Origin: Halanaerobiales bacterium
GTDB lineage: Bacteria > Bacillota_F > Halanaerobiia > Halanaerobiales > DTU029
Length of the DNA: 35,128 nucleotides
Reading direction: 5' to 3'
NCBI GenBank assembly: GCA_016278415.1
Contig: JADQBV010000379.1
Location: forward strand, 1-35,128
Within the stretch, counting starts at the first letter, position 1. The number at the start of each line of letters is the position of its first letter. The translations under genes and the position numbers were made by a program. The notes under the pieces were generated by a model, which was not told where the DNA came from, did not search any database, and worked only from the letters and a program-made list of their open reading frames with translations. Shown piece by piece: positions 1 to 7,829 of the stretch.

Positions 1-1242
1 ATTGAAGAAGTAGATAAGATTTTAAATGGTTTAAAAGAGATTGAAAATGATATTGGAGAAGGAAAACTAAACTTTGATCAATCATCTGAAGATATTCATT
101 CCTTTGTAGAAAAAAATCTCATCGGAAAGATTGGGATTACAGGAGGAAAACTCCATACAGGAAGAAGTAGAAATGATCAGGTTGCCCTGGATATTCGCTT
201 ATATTTAAGAGATGAAATAGGATTTATTCAAGACTTATTATCTAATTTTATGAATGTACTACTTCGACTAGCTGAAAAGTATATAGACGTCTATCTTCCA
301 GGTTATACCCATCTTCAACGTGCCCAAGTAATAACTTTAGCACATCATTTAATGGCATATTACTTTATGTTGAAGCGGGATTATGAACGTTTAAGTGATA
401 ATTTGAAGAGGGTAAATGTGTTACCACTGGGTTCAGGGGCCCTTGCTGGAACCACTTATCCATTAGATAGAGAATTTGTAGCAGAAAAATTAGATTTTGC
501 TTCAATTAGCCAGAATTCCTTAGATGGAGTTAGTGATCGTGATTTTGTTATTGAATTTTTAAGTATATCATCAACTATTATAATGCATTTAAGTCGTTTC
601 AGTGAGGAAATAATCCTCTGGTCAAGTAGTGAATTTGACTTTATTGAGCTAGATGATGCTTATTCTACTGGAAGTAGCATTATGCCACAGAAAAAAAACC
701 CTGATATTGCAGAATTGGTTAGAGGAAAAACTGGCCGGTTTTTTGGTCATCTTATTCAAATGTTGACAACATTGAAGGGACTACCTCTTGCTTATAATAA
801 AGATATGCAAGAAGATAAGGAAGGCCTTTTTGATACAATAGATACACTTAAAATCATCTTAAAAATATATCCTCAAATGCTTGAAACAATGAAAGTTAAA
901 GAAGAAAACATGCTAGATGCCTGTAAAAGTGGATTTTTAAATGCTACTGATTTAGCAGATTATTTAGCTAAAAAAGGTCTTGCTTTTAGAAAAGCCCATG
1001 AAGTTGTTGGAAAAGCAGTAGTTTATTGTCTGGAGAACAACAAGGAACTAGAGGAATTAAGTATTGATGAGTATAAAGAGTTATTTCCTGAAATAAAGGA
1101 ATTATTTAATAAAGATATCAATCAATACCTTTCTTTAAAATATACTGTTGAGAATAGAGATGTAGTTGGCGGACCGGCGCCTAAAGAAATTAAGAGGGTA
1201 ATTATACAAGAACAGAAGTATTTTGAGTCTAAGTCTCTCTAA
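1..1242 (+). CDS. argH: argininosuccinate lyase, 5'-truncated by window edge
   Basis: Catalyses the last step of arginine synthesis, splitting argininosuccinate into arginine and fumarate in the cytoplasm. The frame is open from base 1, so the gene starts upstream of the window; the first in-window ATG (250) is internal, because conserved family sequence precedes it, including HTGRSRNDQ at bases 154-180. The fumarase/aspartase superfamily signature GSSIMPQKKNPD is at about 673-708. About 413 residues are visible, against roughly 460 for a full protein, so some 45-50 N-terminal residues are missing. It ends with TAA, followed 25 bases later by one end of the repeat family described elsewhere. 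argG presumably lies upstream, out of view. Identification is secure. Confidence 0.96.
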   Translation: MEEVDKILNGLKEIENDIGEGKLNFDQSSEDIHSFVEKNLIGKIGITGGKLHTGRSRNDQVALDIRLYLRDEIGFIQDLLSNFMNVLLRLAEKYIDVYLPGYTHLQRAQVITLAHHLMAYYFMLKRDYERLSDNLKRVNVLPLGSGALAGTTYPLDREFVAEKLDFASISQNSLDGVSDRDFVIEFLSISSTIIMHLSRFSEEIILWSSSEFDFIELDDAYSTGSSIMPQKKNPDIAELVRGKTGRFFGHLIQMLTTLKGLPLAYNKDMQEDKEGLFDTIDTLKIILKIYPQMLETMKVKEENMLDACKSGFLNATDLADYLAKKGLAFRKAHEVVGKAVVYCLENNKELEELSIDEYKELFPEIKELFNKDINQYLSLKYTVENRDVVGGPAPKEIKRVIIQEQKYFESKSL

Positions 1243-1266
1243 AAATCCTAAAAAAATAGATTCTCT

Positions 1267-1289
1267 GGATTTTCTCCATACCGTTGGTA
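1267..1289 (+). repeat. solitary terminal repeat end (copy a)
   Basis: The sequence GGATTTTCTCCATACCGTTG begins here and matches the left end of the large element at 10726 (GGATCTTCTCCATTTACGTT), apart from one substitution near the start and a short internal length change. It lies 25 bases after the argH stop. No partner right end is visible before thrB, so this is either a solo end or the remnant of a decayed element. The rest of the argH-thrB gap (1290-1448) is AT-rich, with only a weak promoter-like TAGAAT-N17-TATAAT at about 1357-1385. Confidence 0.6.
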
Positions 1290-1448
1290 TTATAACTATA
1301 CGTCTTGCTATTAAATCGCTATATTATTAACTTGTAATCTAATGAATAATTTAGCTAGAATGCTTGTATTTTAATATATATAATGATAAAATTACTAAAA
1401 ATCATACAAAATAAAAGCTGTTTATAAGTATTATAAGGAGAACACAAT

Positions 1449-2351
1449 ATGTTTGAAATTAAGGTGCCAGCTACAACAGCAAATTTGGGCCCTGGTTTTG
1501 ATTGCTTAGGGCTTGCTATTAAATTATACAATTCCTTTATGATTGAGAGAATAAATACTGGTTTTGAGATAGTTATATTTGATCAGATAACTGGAAAAAA
1601 AATTGATCTTCCCATAGAGGACAATCTTTTTTATCATGCTATGAAAAAGGTGTACGATAAAACAAATAATACTTTAGATGGAATTAAGCTAACGGAGAAG
1701 ATCAACATTCCCTCTGCTAGAGGATTAGGAAGCAGTGCTACTGCTGTTGTTGCAGGTGTTATTTCAGCTAATATATTATTAGATTATCCATTTTCTGAAA
1801 AAGAATTAATTGAAATATCCGTTGAGATGGAAGGCCATCCGGATAATGTACTGCCTGCATTTAAAGGTGGTTTTGTAATCAATGTTATGACAGAAAATGG
1901 CCTTGTCTATAAAAAAATAAATCTTGATAAAGACTTGAAATTTGTTTTTATAATCCCAGATTTTGAATTAAAAACAGAAGAAGTTAGAAAGGTTTTACAA
2001 GAAAAATATTCAATTAAAGAGGCTATTTTCAATATGAGTAGAACAGCATTGTTAACTTCCTGTCTGCAAGGTAATGATCTTAGTCAATTAAAAGATGCAA
2101 TGGATGATAATTTACATCAATATTATCGTTCTAAGTTAATACCAGGTTTTTATCAAGTTGTAAAATCTGCCTATGAAAAAGGTGCATATGGTGTTGCGTT
2201 AAGTGGTGCAGGACCATCTATACTAGCGATAGTAAAGGAAAATGCTAATGATATTGGGAAAGTAATGGTTAATGCTTTTTCTGATTATAATATAAAAAGT
2301 AAGTACATAATTACAAATCCAGATAATAATGGGTACCTGCTTATAAATTGA
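1449..2351 (+). CDS. thrB: homoserine kinase
   Basis: Phosphorylates homoserine to O-phosphohomoserine, the substrate of threonine synthase. This is a 300-residue GHMP-family kinase of normal length. The N-terminal motif VPATTANLGPGFDCLG (residues 6-21) is the ThrB substrate-loop sequence, and the glycine-rich ATP loop PSARGLGSSATA is at 88-99. A C-terminal GHMP motif, GVALSGAGPSILAI, is near residue 250. The ATG is preceded by AAGGAG at about 1435-1440 with good spacing. It leads a thrB-hom-lysC run on one strand; thrC is not in the window. The order thrB before hom is less common than hom-thrC-thrB. Confidence 0.95.
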   Translation: MFEIKVPATTANLGPGFDCLGLAIKLYNSFMIERINTGFEIVIFDQITGKKIDLPIEDNLFYHAMKKVYDKTNNTLDGIKLTEKINIPSARGLGSSATAVVAGVISANILLDYPFSEKELIEISVEMEGHPDNVLPAFKGGFVINVMTENGLVYKKINLDKDLKFVFIIPDFELKTEEVRKVLQEKYSIKEAIFNMSRTALLTSCLQGNDLSQLKDAMDDNLHQYYRSKLIPGFYQVVKSAYEKGAYGVALSGAGPSILAIVKENANDIGKVMVNAFSDYNIKSKYIITNPDNNGYLLIN

Positions 2352-2417
2352 GTTTTTGGCTATTGAAATCTGAAACTTACATATAAGGAAAAATGTTAAA
2401 ATAAAGGAAGGAAGATA

Positions 2418-3701
2418 ATGATGATTAAAGTTGGTCTACTTGGTCTTGGTACAGTAGGTAGTGGGGTTTATTCAATACTAGATAAACATAAAGAGAGTTT
2501 GAAGCGTAAAGTAGGAACTGATATTGTAATCGAAAAGATATTAGTTAATACACTTGATAAAGATAGAGATATAGATTTATCATCAGAAATTCTTACTAAT
2601 AAGCCAGAAGATGTTCTTGATAATCCAGATATCGATCTTATTGTTGAGTTAATTGGTGGTGAGGAACCTGCCTATCAATATATACTTAGAGCAATTAATA
2701 ATGGAAAGGCTGTTGTTACTGCAAATAAACTTGTTATAGCAAAATATGACCAGGAAATAATGGAATTGGCTAATAAGAAAGGTGTTAATGTAAGTTTTGA
2801 AGGTAGTGTAGCAGGGGGAATCCCAGTTATACGTCCTTTAAAGGAGTCTTTTGCAGCTAATAAAATTGAAAGAATATATGGTATTTTGAATGGTACCACA
2901 AATTATATCCTTACTAAAATGACAAGAGATCAACGTGATTTTGCTGATGTATTAAAAGAAGCCCAGGAATTAGGCTATGCTGAAAGTGATCCCACATCAG
3001 ATGTAAGTGGTGCTGATGCTGCATATAAGATAACAATTCTATCGTCAATAGCTTATGAGACAGTGATAGATTTGAATGATGTTTATGTAGAGGGAATTAA
3101 TAATATTGAATTGGAAGATATTATTCTTGCTGATGAACTTGGTTATGTAATTAAATTACTTGCTATAGCTAAGTCAACAGAAGAGGGATTAGATATCAGG
3201 GTTCATCCTGCATTTATTCCAACGAGTCATCCCCTAGCTTTAGTAAATGATGTATATAATGCAATATACCTGCATGGTGATGCTGTTGGTGATGTAATGT
3301 CATATGGACAAGGTGCTGGCAAGATGCCTACAGCTAGTGCGGTTGTTGCAGATATTATCCAGGCTAGTAAAGAAATACATCATAAACGACCGGATATAAG
3401 TACAAATAATTCTCTAATGAATTATAATGTTGTTAATATAAATCAGGTTAAAAATTCGTTTTATATAAGATTACATGTTAAAGATGAACCAGGGGTGCTA
3501 GCAAAAATCACCAAAGTGTTAGGTGATAATCAAGTTAGTTTGGCATCTGTAATTCAAAAACATAGACGTAATCCTATAGTACCTATTGTATTAGTAACAC
3601 ACCATGTAAAAGAGGAAAACATTCAAAATTCCCTTAAAGAGCTTAAAAAACTTGATGAAGTTACTACAATTAATAATTTAATTAGGGTTGAAGATTTATA
3701 A
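2418..3701 (+). CDS. hom: homoserine dehydrogenase
   Basis: Reduces aspartate semialdehyde to homoserine with NAD(P)H at the branch between lysine and threonine/methionine. The 427 residues comprise a Rossmann N-terminus (GLLGLGTVGSGV, residues 6-17), the catalytic region with the family sequence GQGAGKMPTASAVVAD near residue 300, and a C-terminal ACT domain (about 350-427, beginning FYIRLHVKDEPGVL) that usually mediates threonine feedback. It is monofunctional, not fused to aspartokinase. Two adjacent ATG codons (2418, 2421) follow AAAGGAAGGA at about 2403-2412; either may be used. It lies 66 bases after thrB and 69 before lysC, consistent with co-transcription. Confidence 0.95.
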   Translation: MMIKVGLLGLGTVGSGVYSILDKHKESLKRKVGTDIVIEKILVNTLDKDRDIDLSSEILTNKPEDVLDNPDIDLIVELIGGEEPAYQYILRAINNGKAVVTANKLVIAKYDQEIMELANKKGVNVSFEGSVAGGIPVIRPLKESFAANKIERIYGILNGTTNYILTKMTRDQRDFADVLKEAQELGYAESDPTSDVSGADAAYKITILSSIAYETVIDLNDVYVEGINNIELEDIILADELGYVIKLLAIAKSTEEGLDIRVHPAFIPTSHPLALVNDVYNAIYLHGDAVGDVMSYGQGAGKMPTASAVVADIIQASKEIHHKRPDISTNNSLMNYNVVNINQVKNSFYIRLHVKDEPGVLAKITKVLGDNQVSLASVIQKHRRNPIVPIVLVTHHVKEENIQNSLKELKKLDEVTTINNLIRVEDL

Positions 3702-3770
3702 ATAATGATTTAAAATATACTATAAGATCTATAATAAGCATTATAAGATACGAAAAGTGGGGATGATATA

Positions 3771-4991
3771 ATGGCTTTGATTGTACAGAAATATGGGGGT
3801 ACTTCTGTTGGTAACATTGATAGAATTAAAAAAGTTGCAGATAGAGTTATAAAGGAATATGAAAAAGGAAATAAAATGGTAGTTGTTGTGTCGGCTATGG
3901 GTGATACCACTGATGAGTTATGTGGTTTAATGAATCAAATTACCAGCAATCCTGATCCAAGAGAAGCTGATATGCTTTTAACAACAGGTGAACAGATTTC
4001 CATCGCTTTATTAAGTATGGCAATTCAGGAAAAAGGTTATAAATCAATATCTTTAACAGGTAGTCAGGTTAAAATTCAGACAAATGATCATCATAATAGA
4101 GCTGAAATCAGGAATATTGATAATACACGGATTTATAGTGAGTTGGATAATGGCAAAATTGTTGTCATAGCTGGTTTTCAGGGGATAAATTCTCAGGAGG
4201 ATTTTACTACCCTGGGTCGTGGGGGTTCAGATACTACAGCAGTTGCTCTCGCAGCTTCATTGGGTGCTGATTGTTGTGAAATTTATTCGGACGTTGATGG
4301 AATATATACTACAGATCCTCGTCTTGTACCAGAGGCACGTAAATTAGACTTTATATCTTATGAAGAAATGCTAGAGTTGGCTAGTTTAGGGGCAAAGGTC
4401 TTACATCCCCGTTCTGTTGAATTAGCAAAGTTTTATAATATCAAATTATATATTGCATCTAGTTTTAATTATAAACCTGGAACACTTGTAGGGGGGATGG
4501 AAAATATGGAGAATAAGAAGAATGTAACTGGGGTTACAGCAGATAAAGATGAAGTAAAAGTAACTGTAGAGAGAATACCCGATCAACCTGGGGTTGCTGG
4601 TAAGCTTTTTACCAGACTAGCTGAATATGGTGTTAATGTAGACATGATAATCCAGAACTTACAGCATAACCAAAAAAATGATATTACATTTACTATTAAT
4701 AAAGATGACCTTAAAAAGGGTAGGAAGCAGATTGAAAAGATTGCATCCGACTTAGGTTCAGAAAACTTATTCATTGATACAGATGTTGCCAAGGTATCTA
4801 TTGTTGGTGCTGGTATGATTACAACTCCTGGTATTGCTGCAAAGATGTTTAGTATTTTGGGTAATGAAAATATAAATATTCAAATGATAACAACAGCTGA
4901 TATCAAAGTATCATGTTTAATAGATGAGAAAGATGCGGAAAGAGCTGTAAAATTATTACACCAGTCTTTTGAATTAGAAAAAATGAGTTAA
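3771..4991 (+). CDS. lysC: aspartokinase, lysine-sensitive type (alpha subunit)
   Basis: Phosphorylates aspartate, the first step for lysine, diaminopimelate, threonine and methionine. The 406 residues resemble Bacillus aspartokinase II: KYGGTSVG at 7-14, TTGEQ at 71-75, GRGGSDTTA at 149-157 and YSDVDGIYTTDPR at 172-184 form the kinase site, followed by two ACT domains (about 262-335 and 343-406). GTGGGGATGAT-like sequence precedes the ATG. An in-frame internal start with its own ribosome site suggests a separate beta subunit (see 4506). No lysine riboswitch is recognisable in the 69-base upstream gap, so control is probably at the protein level. A terminator follows at 5115-5141. Confidence 0.95.
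   Translation: MALIVQKYGGTSVGNIDRIKKVADRVIKEYEKGNKMVVVVSAMGDTTDELCGLMNQITSNPDPREADMLLTTGEQISIALLSMAIQEKGYKSISLTGSQVKIQTNDHHNRAEIRNIDNTRIYSELDNGKIVVIAGFQGINSQEDFTTLGRGGSDTTAVALAASLGADCCEIYSDVDGIYTTDPRLVPEARKLDFISYEEMLELASLGAKVLHPRSVELAKFYNIKLYIASSFNYKPGTLVGGMENMENKKNVTGVTADKDEVKVTVERIPDQPGVAGKLFTRLAEYGVNVDMIIQNLQHNQKNDITFTINKDDLKKGRKQIEKIASDLGSENLFIDTDVAKVSIVGAGMITTPGIAAKMFSILGNENINIQMITTADIKVSCLIDEKDAERAVKLLHQSFELEKMS
4506..4991 (+). CDS. probable aspartokinase beta subunit from internal start in lysC
   Basis: Inside lysC the run AGGGGGG (4490-4496) stands 9 bases before an in-frame ATG at 4506 (Met246 of the alpha chain); another ATG, Met243, overlaps the end of that run. Translation from 4506 would give 161 residues made only of the two ACT domains. 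Bacillus subtilis aspartokinase II is known to make its beta subunit from an internal start at essentially the same residue, and the alpha2-beta2 enzyme is the lysine-regulated form. The Shine-Dalgarno run is seen directly; use of this start is inferred from position and family precedent. Confidence 0.5.
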   Translation: MENKKNVTGVTADKDEVKVTVERIPDQPGVAGKLFTRLAEYGVNVDMIIQNLQHNQKNDITFTINKDDLKKGRKQIEKIASDLGSENLFIDTDVAKVSIVGAGMITTPGIAAKMFSILGNENINIQMITTADIKVSCLIDEKDAERAVKLLHQSFELEKMS

Positions 4992-5114
4992 ATTTTAATG
5001 ATCTTATATTTGTTGAATATATATCTTATAAGATGATAAGATTATTGAGAGGGTAATAAAATTTTTAAGTTTTCCAAAAGATTCAATAATATTATAAAAA
5101 TCAATCTAGAGTAA

Positions 5115-5141
5115 AAAAAGCAGCTATTATAGCTGCTTTTT
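5115..5141 (+). terminator. rho-independent terminator after lysC
   Basis: AAAAAGCAGCT, a 5-base loop (attat) and AGCTGCTTTTT form an 11-bp perfect stem, of which the 6-bp core GCAGCT/AGCTGC is strongest, followed by T-rich sequence. It lies about 120 bases after the lysC stop and just before the promoter of the small membrane protein gene, so it separates two transcription units. Confidence 0.85.
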
Positions 5142-5148
5142 CTATTCT

Positions 5149-5178
5149 TTGAAACTATTGCTAATTTACTTTTATAAT
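5149..5178 (+). promoter_or_regulatory. sigma-A-type promoter for the small membrane protein gene
   Basis: TTGAAA (5149-5154), an 18-base spacer and a perfect TATAAT (5173-5178) lie directly downstream of the lysC terminator and 55 bases before the start at 5234. The predicted start point is near 5185. It would drive the 84-residue gene and possibly dapA. Confidence 0.6.
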
Positions 5179-5233
5179 GATAAAATGGCATTGATAAAGA
5201 AAATTGTGGTAGTTAAATAAAGGAGATGTTGAT

Positions 5234-5488
5234 ATGGAACCTATTATGTTAATTGTAATTATTCTTTTGGCATTTGTAGGTATAAAGTTAGTATTACCTA
5301 TTATTCTAGGTGTATTTAGTATTGTGATTGGAATACTTGGTTCGCTATTTGGCATTTTGGGTGGGATTATTGCGACAGTATTTGCTGTTTTAGGAAGTAT
5401 TTTTATGGGGTTTTTGTTTCCACCTGTTATTATTATTCTGCTTATTATTGGAATTGTTATGCTTAGTAATAGAAAAAGATCTAATTAA
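5234..5488 (+). CDS. small glycine-rich membrane protein, unknown function
   Basis: This 84-residue protein is almost entirely hydrophobic. It can form two or three membrane segments (about 4-25, 26-58 and 61-77) and ends in a basic tail, NRKRSN, which predicts a cytoplasmic C-terminus. The middle is a glycine-spaced helix with G33, G36, G40, G43, G44, G54 and G59, including GxxxG steps that favour tight helix packing. There is no cysteine, signal-peptidase site or recognisable domain. AAAGGAGATG precedes the ATG with normal spacing, and a promoter and upstream terminator make it a separate unit. I do not recognise the family; it is loosely like small stress- or envelope-associated membrane proteins. 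Confidence 0.7.
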   Translation: MEPIMLIVIILLAFVGIKLVLPIILGVFSIVIGILGSLFGILGGIIATVFAVLGSIFMGFLFPPVIIILLIIGIVMLSNRKRSN

Positions 5489-5513
5489 GTATAATGCTAC
5501 TAAATAAAAGATG

Positions 5514-5578
5514 AATCATCTCCATAACCGTGGGTAATATTCCTAGGCATTTTGTACTAAATAAAATGGAGAAGAACC
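5514..5578 (+). repeat. short two-ended member of the inverted-terminal-repeat family (copy b)
   Basis: The left part, from CATCTCCATAACCGTGGGTA at 5517, matches the inverted right end of the copy at 18494-18580 over 37 bases with 8 differences. The right part, AAATGGAGAAGAACC (5564-5578), is identical over 15 bases to the right end of the large element at 11076-11090. The two ends are therefore inverted relative to each other with almost nothing between them, like a minimal or internally deleted element. It lies 25 bases after the small membrane gene, with its right edge 31 bases before the dapA start. Confidence 0.7.
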
Positions 5579-5609
5579 TAAATTATTAATAATCCGGAGG
5601 GAAGTAAAG

Positions 5610-6473
5610 ATGAAAATAGAAGGACTATGGCTGCCTATTATTACTCCATTTAAAGACAATAAAATAGATATACAATCCTATCAGGCTTTAATTGATTATT
5701 ATATCAAAAAGGGAATTACGGGTATTATTCCCCTGGGTACTACAGGTGAGTGCCCTACAATTAGCGAATATGAATTTGAACTAATAGTAAATAAGACCAT
5801 TGAGTTTGTAAATGATAGAGTTCCTATTATTATAGGACTTGGAGGAAATTATACCAGTAAAGTTATAAAGAATTTAAAGTTATTAGAAAAAAGTAGTGTC
5901 ACTGGTATTTTATCTGTCTGTCCATATTACAACCTGCCCTCTCAAGAAGGTATATATCAGCATTTTTCTGCCTTGTCTAACTCTACAAATTTAGATATAG
6001 TTATTTATAATATTCCCTATCGAACAGGCCGTAATATTGAAAATAAAACAATACATAAATTGGCTCAGCTTGATAATATAATTGGAATTAAAGATAGTTG
6101 TGGAGATTTTAAACAAAGTATGGATTTATTACAAAACAAGCCGGAAGATTTCTCAATATTAACAGGTGAAGATATATTTTATTATACCAATCTTGCATCA
6201 GGTGGAGATGGCGGAATATTAGCTTCTGCACATATTAATACTGAAGTTTATGTGGATATATATAGATTACTAAAAAGGGACAATGATTATCAACTAGCCC
6301 TACAGAAATGGAATAAGATATATAATGTAATTCCGCTATTATTTAAGGAGCCTAACCCTGCACCATTGAAATACTGCTTGAATAAAATGGATCTTATTGA
6401 ATCAACGGAAGTTAGACTTCCATTAACACCTATATCACAGGAATTAAAAAAAGAGCTAAATGCTTTTTTATAG
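5610..6473 (+). CDS. dapA: 4-hydroxy-tetrahydrodipicolinate synthase
   Basis: Condenses pyruvate with aspartate semialdehyde, the first step specific to lysine and diaminopimelate (cell wall) synthesis. The 287 residues show every key DapA residue at the classical numbering: T44-T45 in PLGTTGE, Y107 in PYYN, Y133 and R138 in YNIPYRTG, and the Schiff-base lysine K161 in IGIKDS. This separates it from N-acetylneuraminate lyase and other relatives. A strong CCGGAGGGAAG ribosome site precedes the ATG. It stands apart from dapB but near lysC, with a repeat element in its leader. It may read from the 5149 promoter or from one in the repeat region. Confidence 0.95.
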   Translation: MKIEGLWLPIITPFKDNKIDIQSYQALIDYYIKKGITGIIPLGTTGECPTISEYEFELIVNKTIEFVNDRVPIIIGLGGNYTSKVIKNLKLLEKSSVTGILSVCPYYNLPSQEGIYQHFSALSNSTNLDIVIYNIPYRTGRNIENKTIHKLAQLDNIIGIKDSCGDFKQSMDLLQNKPEDFSILTGEDIFYYTNLASGGDGGILASAHINTEVYVDIYRLLKRDNDYQLALQKWNKIYNVIPLLFKEPNPAPLKYCLNKMDLIESTEVRLPLTPISQELKKELNAFL

Positions 6474-6509
6474 TTTTTAATAAAGTTTTTTATGTAAGGA
6501 GGGAACACG

Positions 6510-7829
6510 GTGAGAGAAATTAGCTTTATACATGCTGCTGATATACATCTTGGTAGCACATTAAATCTTGGTGGTCAATACAGTGATCAAATATCTGACC
6601 ATATAGACAACGCTATATATAATACTTTTACTCGTATTTGTGATCAGGCAATTGAAAATATGGTTGATTTTGTAATTTTTGCTGGTGATGTATATGATCA
6701 GGAGAGTCGTTCTGTTAAGGCTAATGCCTTTTTTAATGAACAATGTCAGCGACTAGCTAGTAAAAATATTCCTGTATATATAATTGCAGGAAACCATGAC
6801 CCCCTTACTGGATATAGTAATCTTTTGGAAATGCCTGATAATGTTCATCTTTTTACAGAAAAGCAACCAGAGAGCAAAAAGGTATATGATAGGAATGGTG
6901 AATTAATTGCAGCTATTTCAGGTTTTTCATATCGTAATAGGGCAGAATCCCAAAAAGTACATTTGGGATATGATCCATTACCTGGAGTATGGAATATTGG
7001 GCTTTTGCATACACAGCTTGAAAATGATAATAAGAATTACATACCCTCTTCATTAAAAGAGTTAATAGACATTGATGGTTTTCATTATTGGGCATTGGGA
7101 CATATTCATAAGTATAACTTATTATATAAATCAAGAAATAAAGCCGTAGTCTATCCAGGAATACCTCAAGGAAGGGATATGGGAGAGGAAGGACTGGGTG
7201 GAGCAGTATTATTACGTTTACTACCAGATTCAGAACCTGAGCTTACTTTTCTAAGTCTCTCTTCTGTTATTTATCAAAAAATTGAGATACCAATTGATTC
7301 TATTAAGAGTGGTAATATTAATGATATCCAGAACCTGATTACAGATATTTCAGATGAATTATTAAATAGTTTTTTTCATCTTAAAATAGATAATTATAGC
7401 TTTACTGATGGTTTTATAGTTGATTGGGTTTTAACTGGTAGAGGAGAAATTAGTGAATTGTTAGAAGAAAAAAAAGACGAAGTAATACCTTTTTTAATAA
7501 ATACACTACGTCAAAAATTACTTAAAAAAACCCCATTTATTTGGACAAGAAAGATCTATGACAGGACTGGTAGTCCTATCGATGATTATATAATTAATAA
7601 CAATCCAGTTTTTAATGATATTGATAAAATTACAATGTTATTAAAGGAGAATAGTCATTTTCAAGAAGAGTTACTAGATGAATTGGGTACTATTTGGACA
7701 AATAGTAATGATCAAGAAGAAATAGATTATAGTAAATTTGAACTTTCTGAGGAACTTTTTAAAGAAATTTTAGAACAGGCTAAGCACAAGATCCTTGAAG
7801 AATTGATAGTAAGGAGGGATCTATCGTGA
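6510..7829 (+). CDS. yhaO: YhaO-type DNA repair exonuclease (SbcD/Mre11-like metallophosphoesterase)
   Basis: A calcineurin-like phosphoesterase, 439 residues, of the SbcD/Mre11/YhaO group that acts on DNA ends. The metal-ligand motifs appear in order: HAADIHLGS (residues 8-16), FAGDVYD, AGNHDP and the C-terminal GHIHKY. The remaining 200 residues form the capping/partner-binding region. The start is GTG at 6510, chosen because AAGGAGGG (6497-6503) is 7 bases upstream and the phosphoesterase motif begins immediately. The stop overlaps the yhaN start by four bases (GTGA), so the two products are translationally coupled and probably form a complex. Confidence 0.9.
   Translation: MREISFIHAADIHLGSTLNLGGQYSDQISDHIDNAIYNTFTRICDQAIENMVDFVIFAGDVYDQESRSVKANAFFNEQCQRLASKNIPVYIIAGNHDPLTGYSNLLEMPDNVHLFTEKQPESKKVYDRNGELIAAISGFSYRNRAESQKVHLGYDPLPGVWNIGLLHTQLENDNKNYIPSSLKELIDIDGFHYWALGHIHKYNLLYKSRNKAVVYPGIPQGRDMGEEGLGGAVLLRLLPDSEPELTFLSLSSVIYQKIEIPIDSIKSGNINDIQNLITDISDELLNSFFHLKIDNYSFTDGFIVDWVLTGRGEISELLEEKKDEVIPFLINTLRQKLLKKTPFIWTRKIYDRTGSPIDDYIINNNPVFNDIDKITMLLKENSHFQEELLDELGTIWTNSNDQEEIDYSKFELSEELFKEILEQAKHKILEELIVRRDLS

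Noticed and set aside
2675..2899. Open frame on the minus strand inside hom, and similar antisense frames elsewhere
   Set aside because: They lie wholly within well-identified genes, lack ribosome sites and show no family resemblance.
3702..3770. Lysine riboswitch before lysC
   Set aside because: The 69-base gap is too short and shows none of the conserved riboswitch stems.
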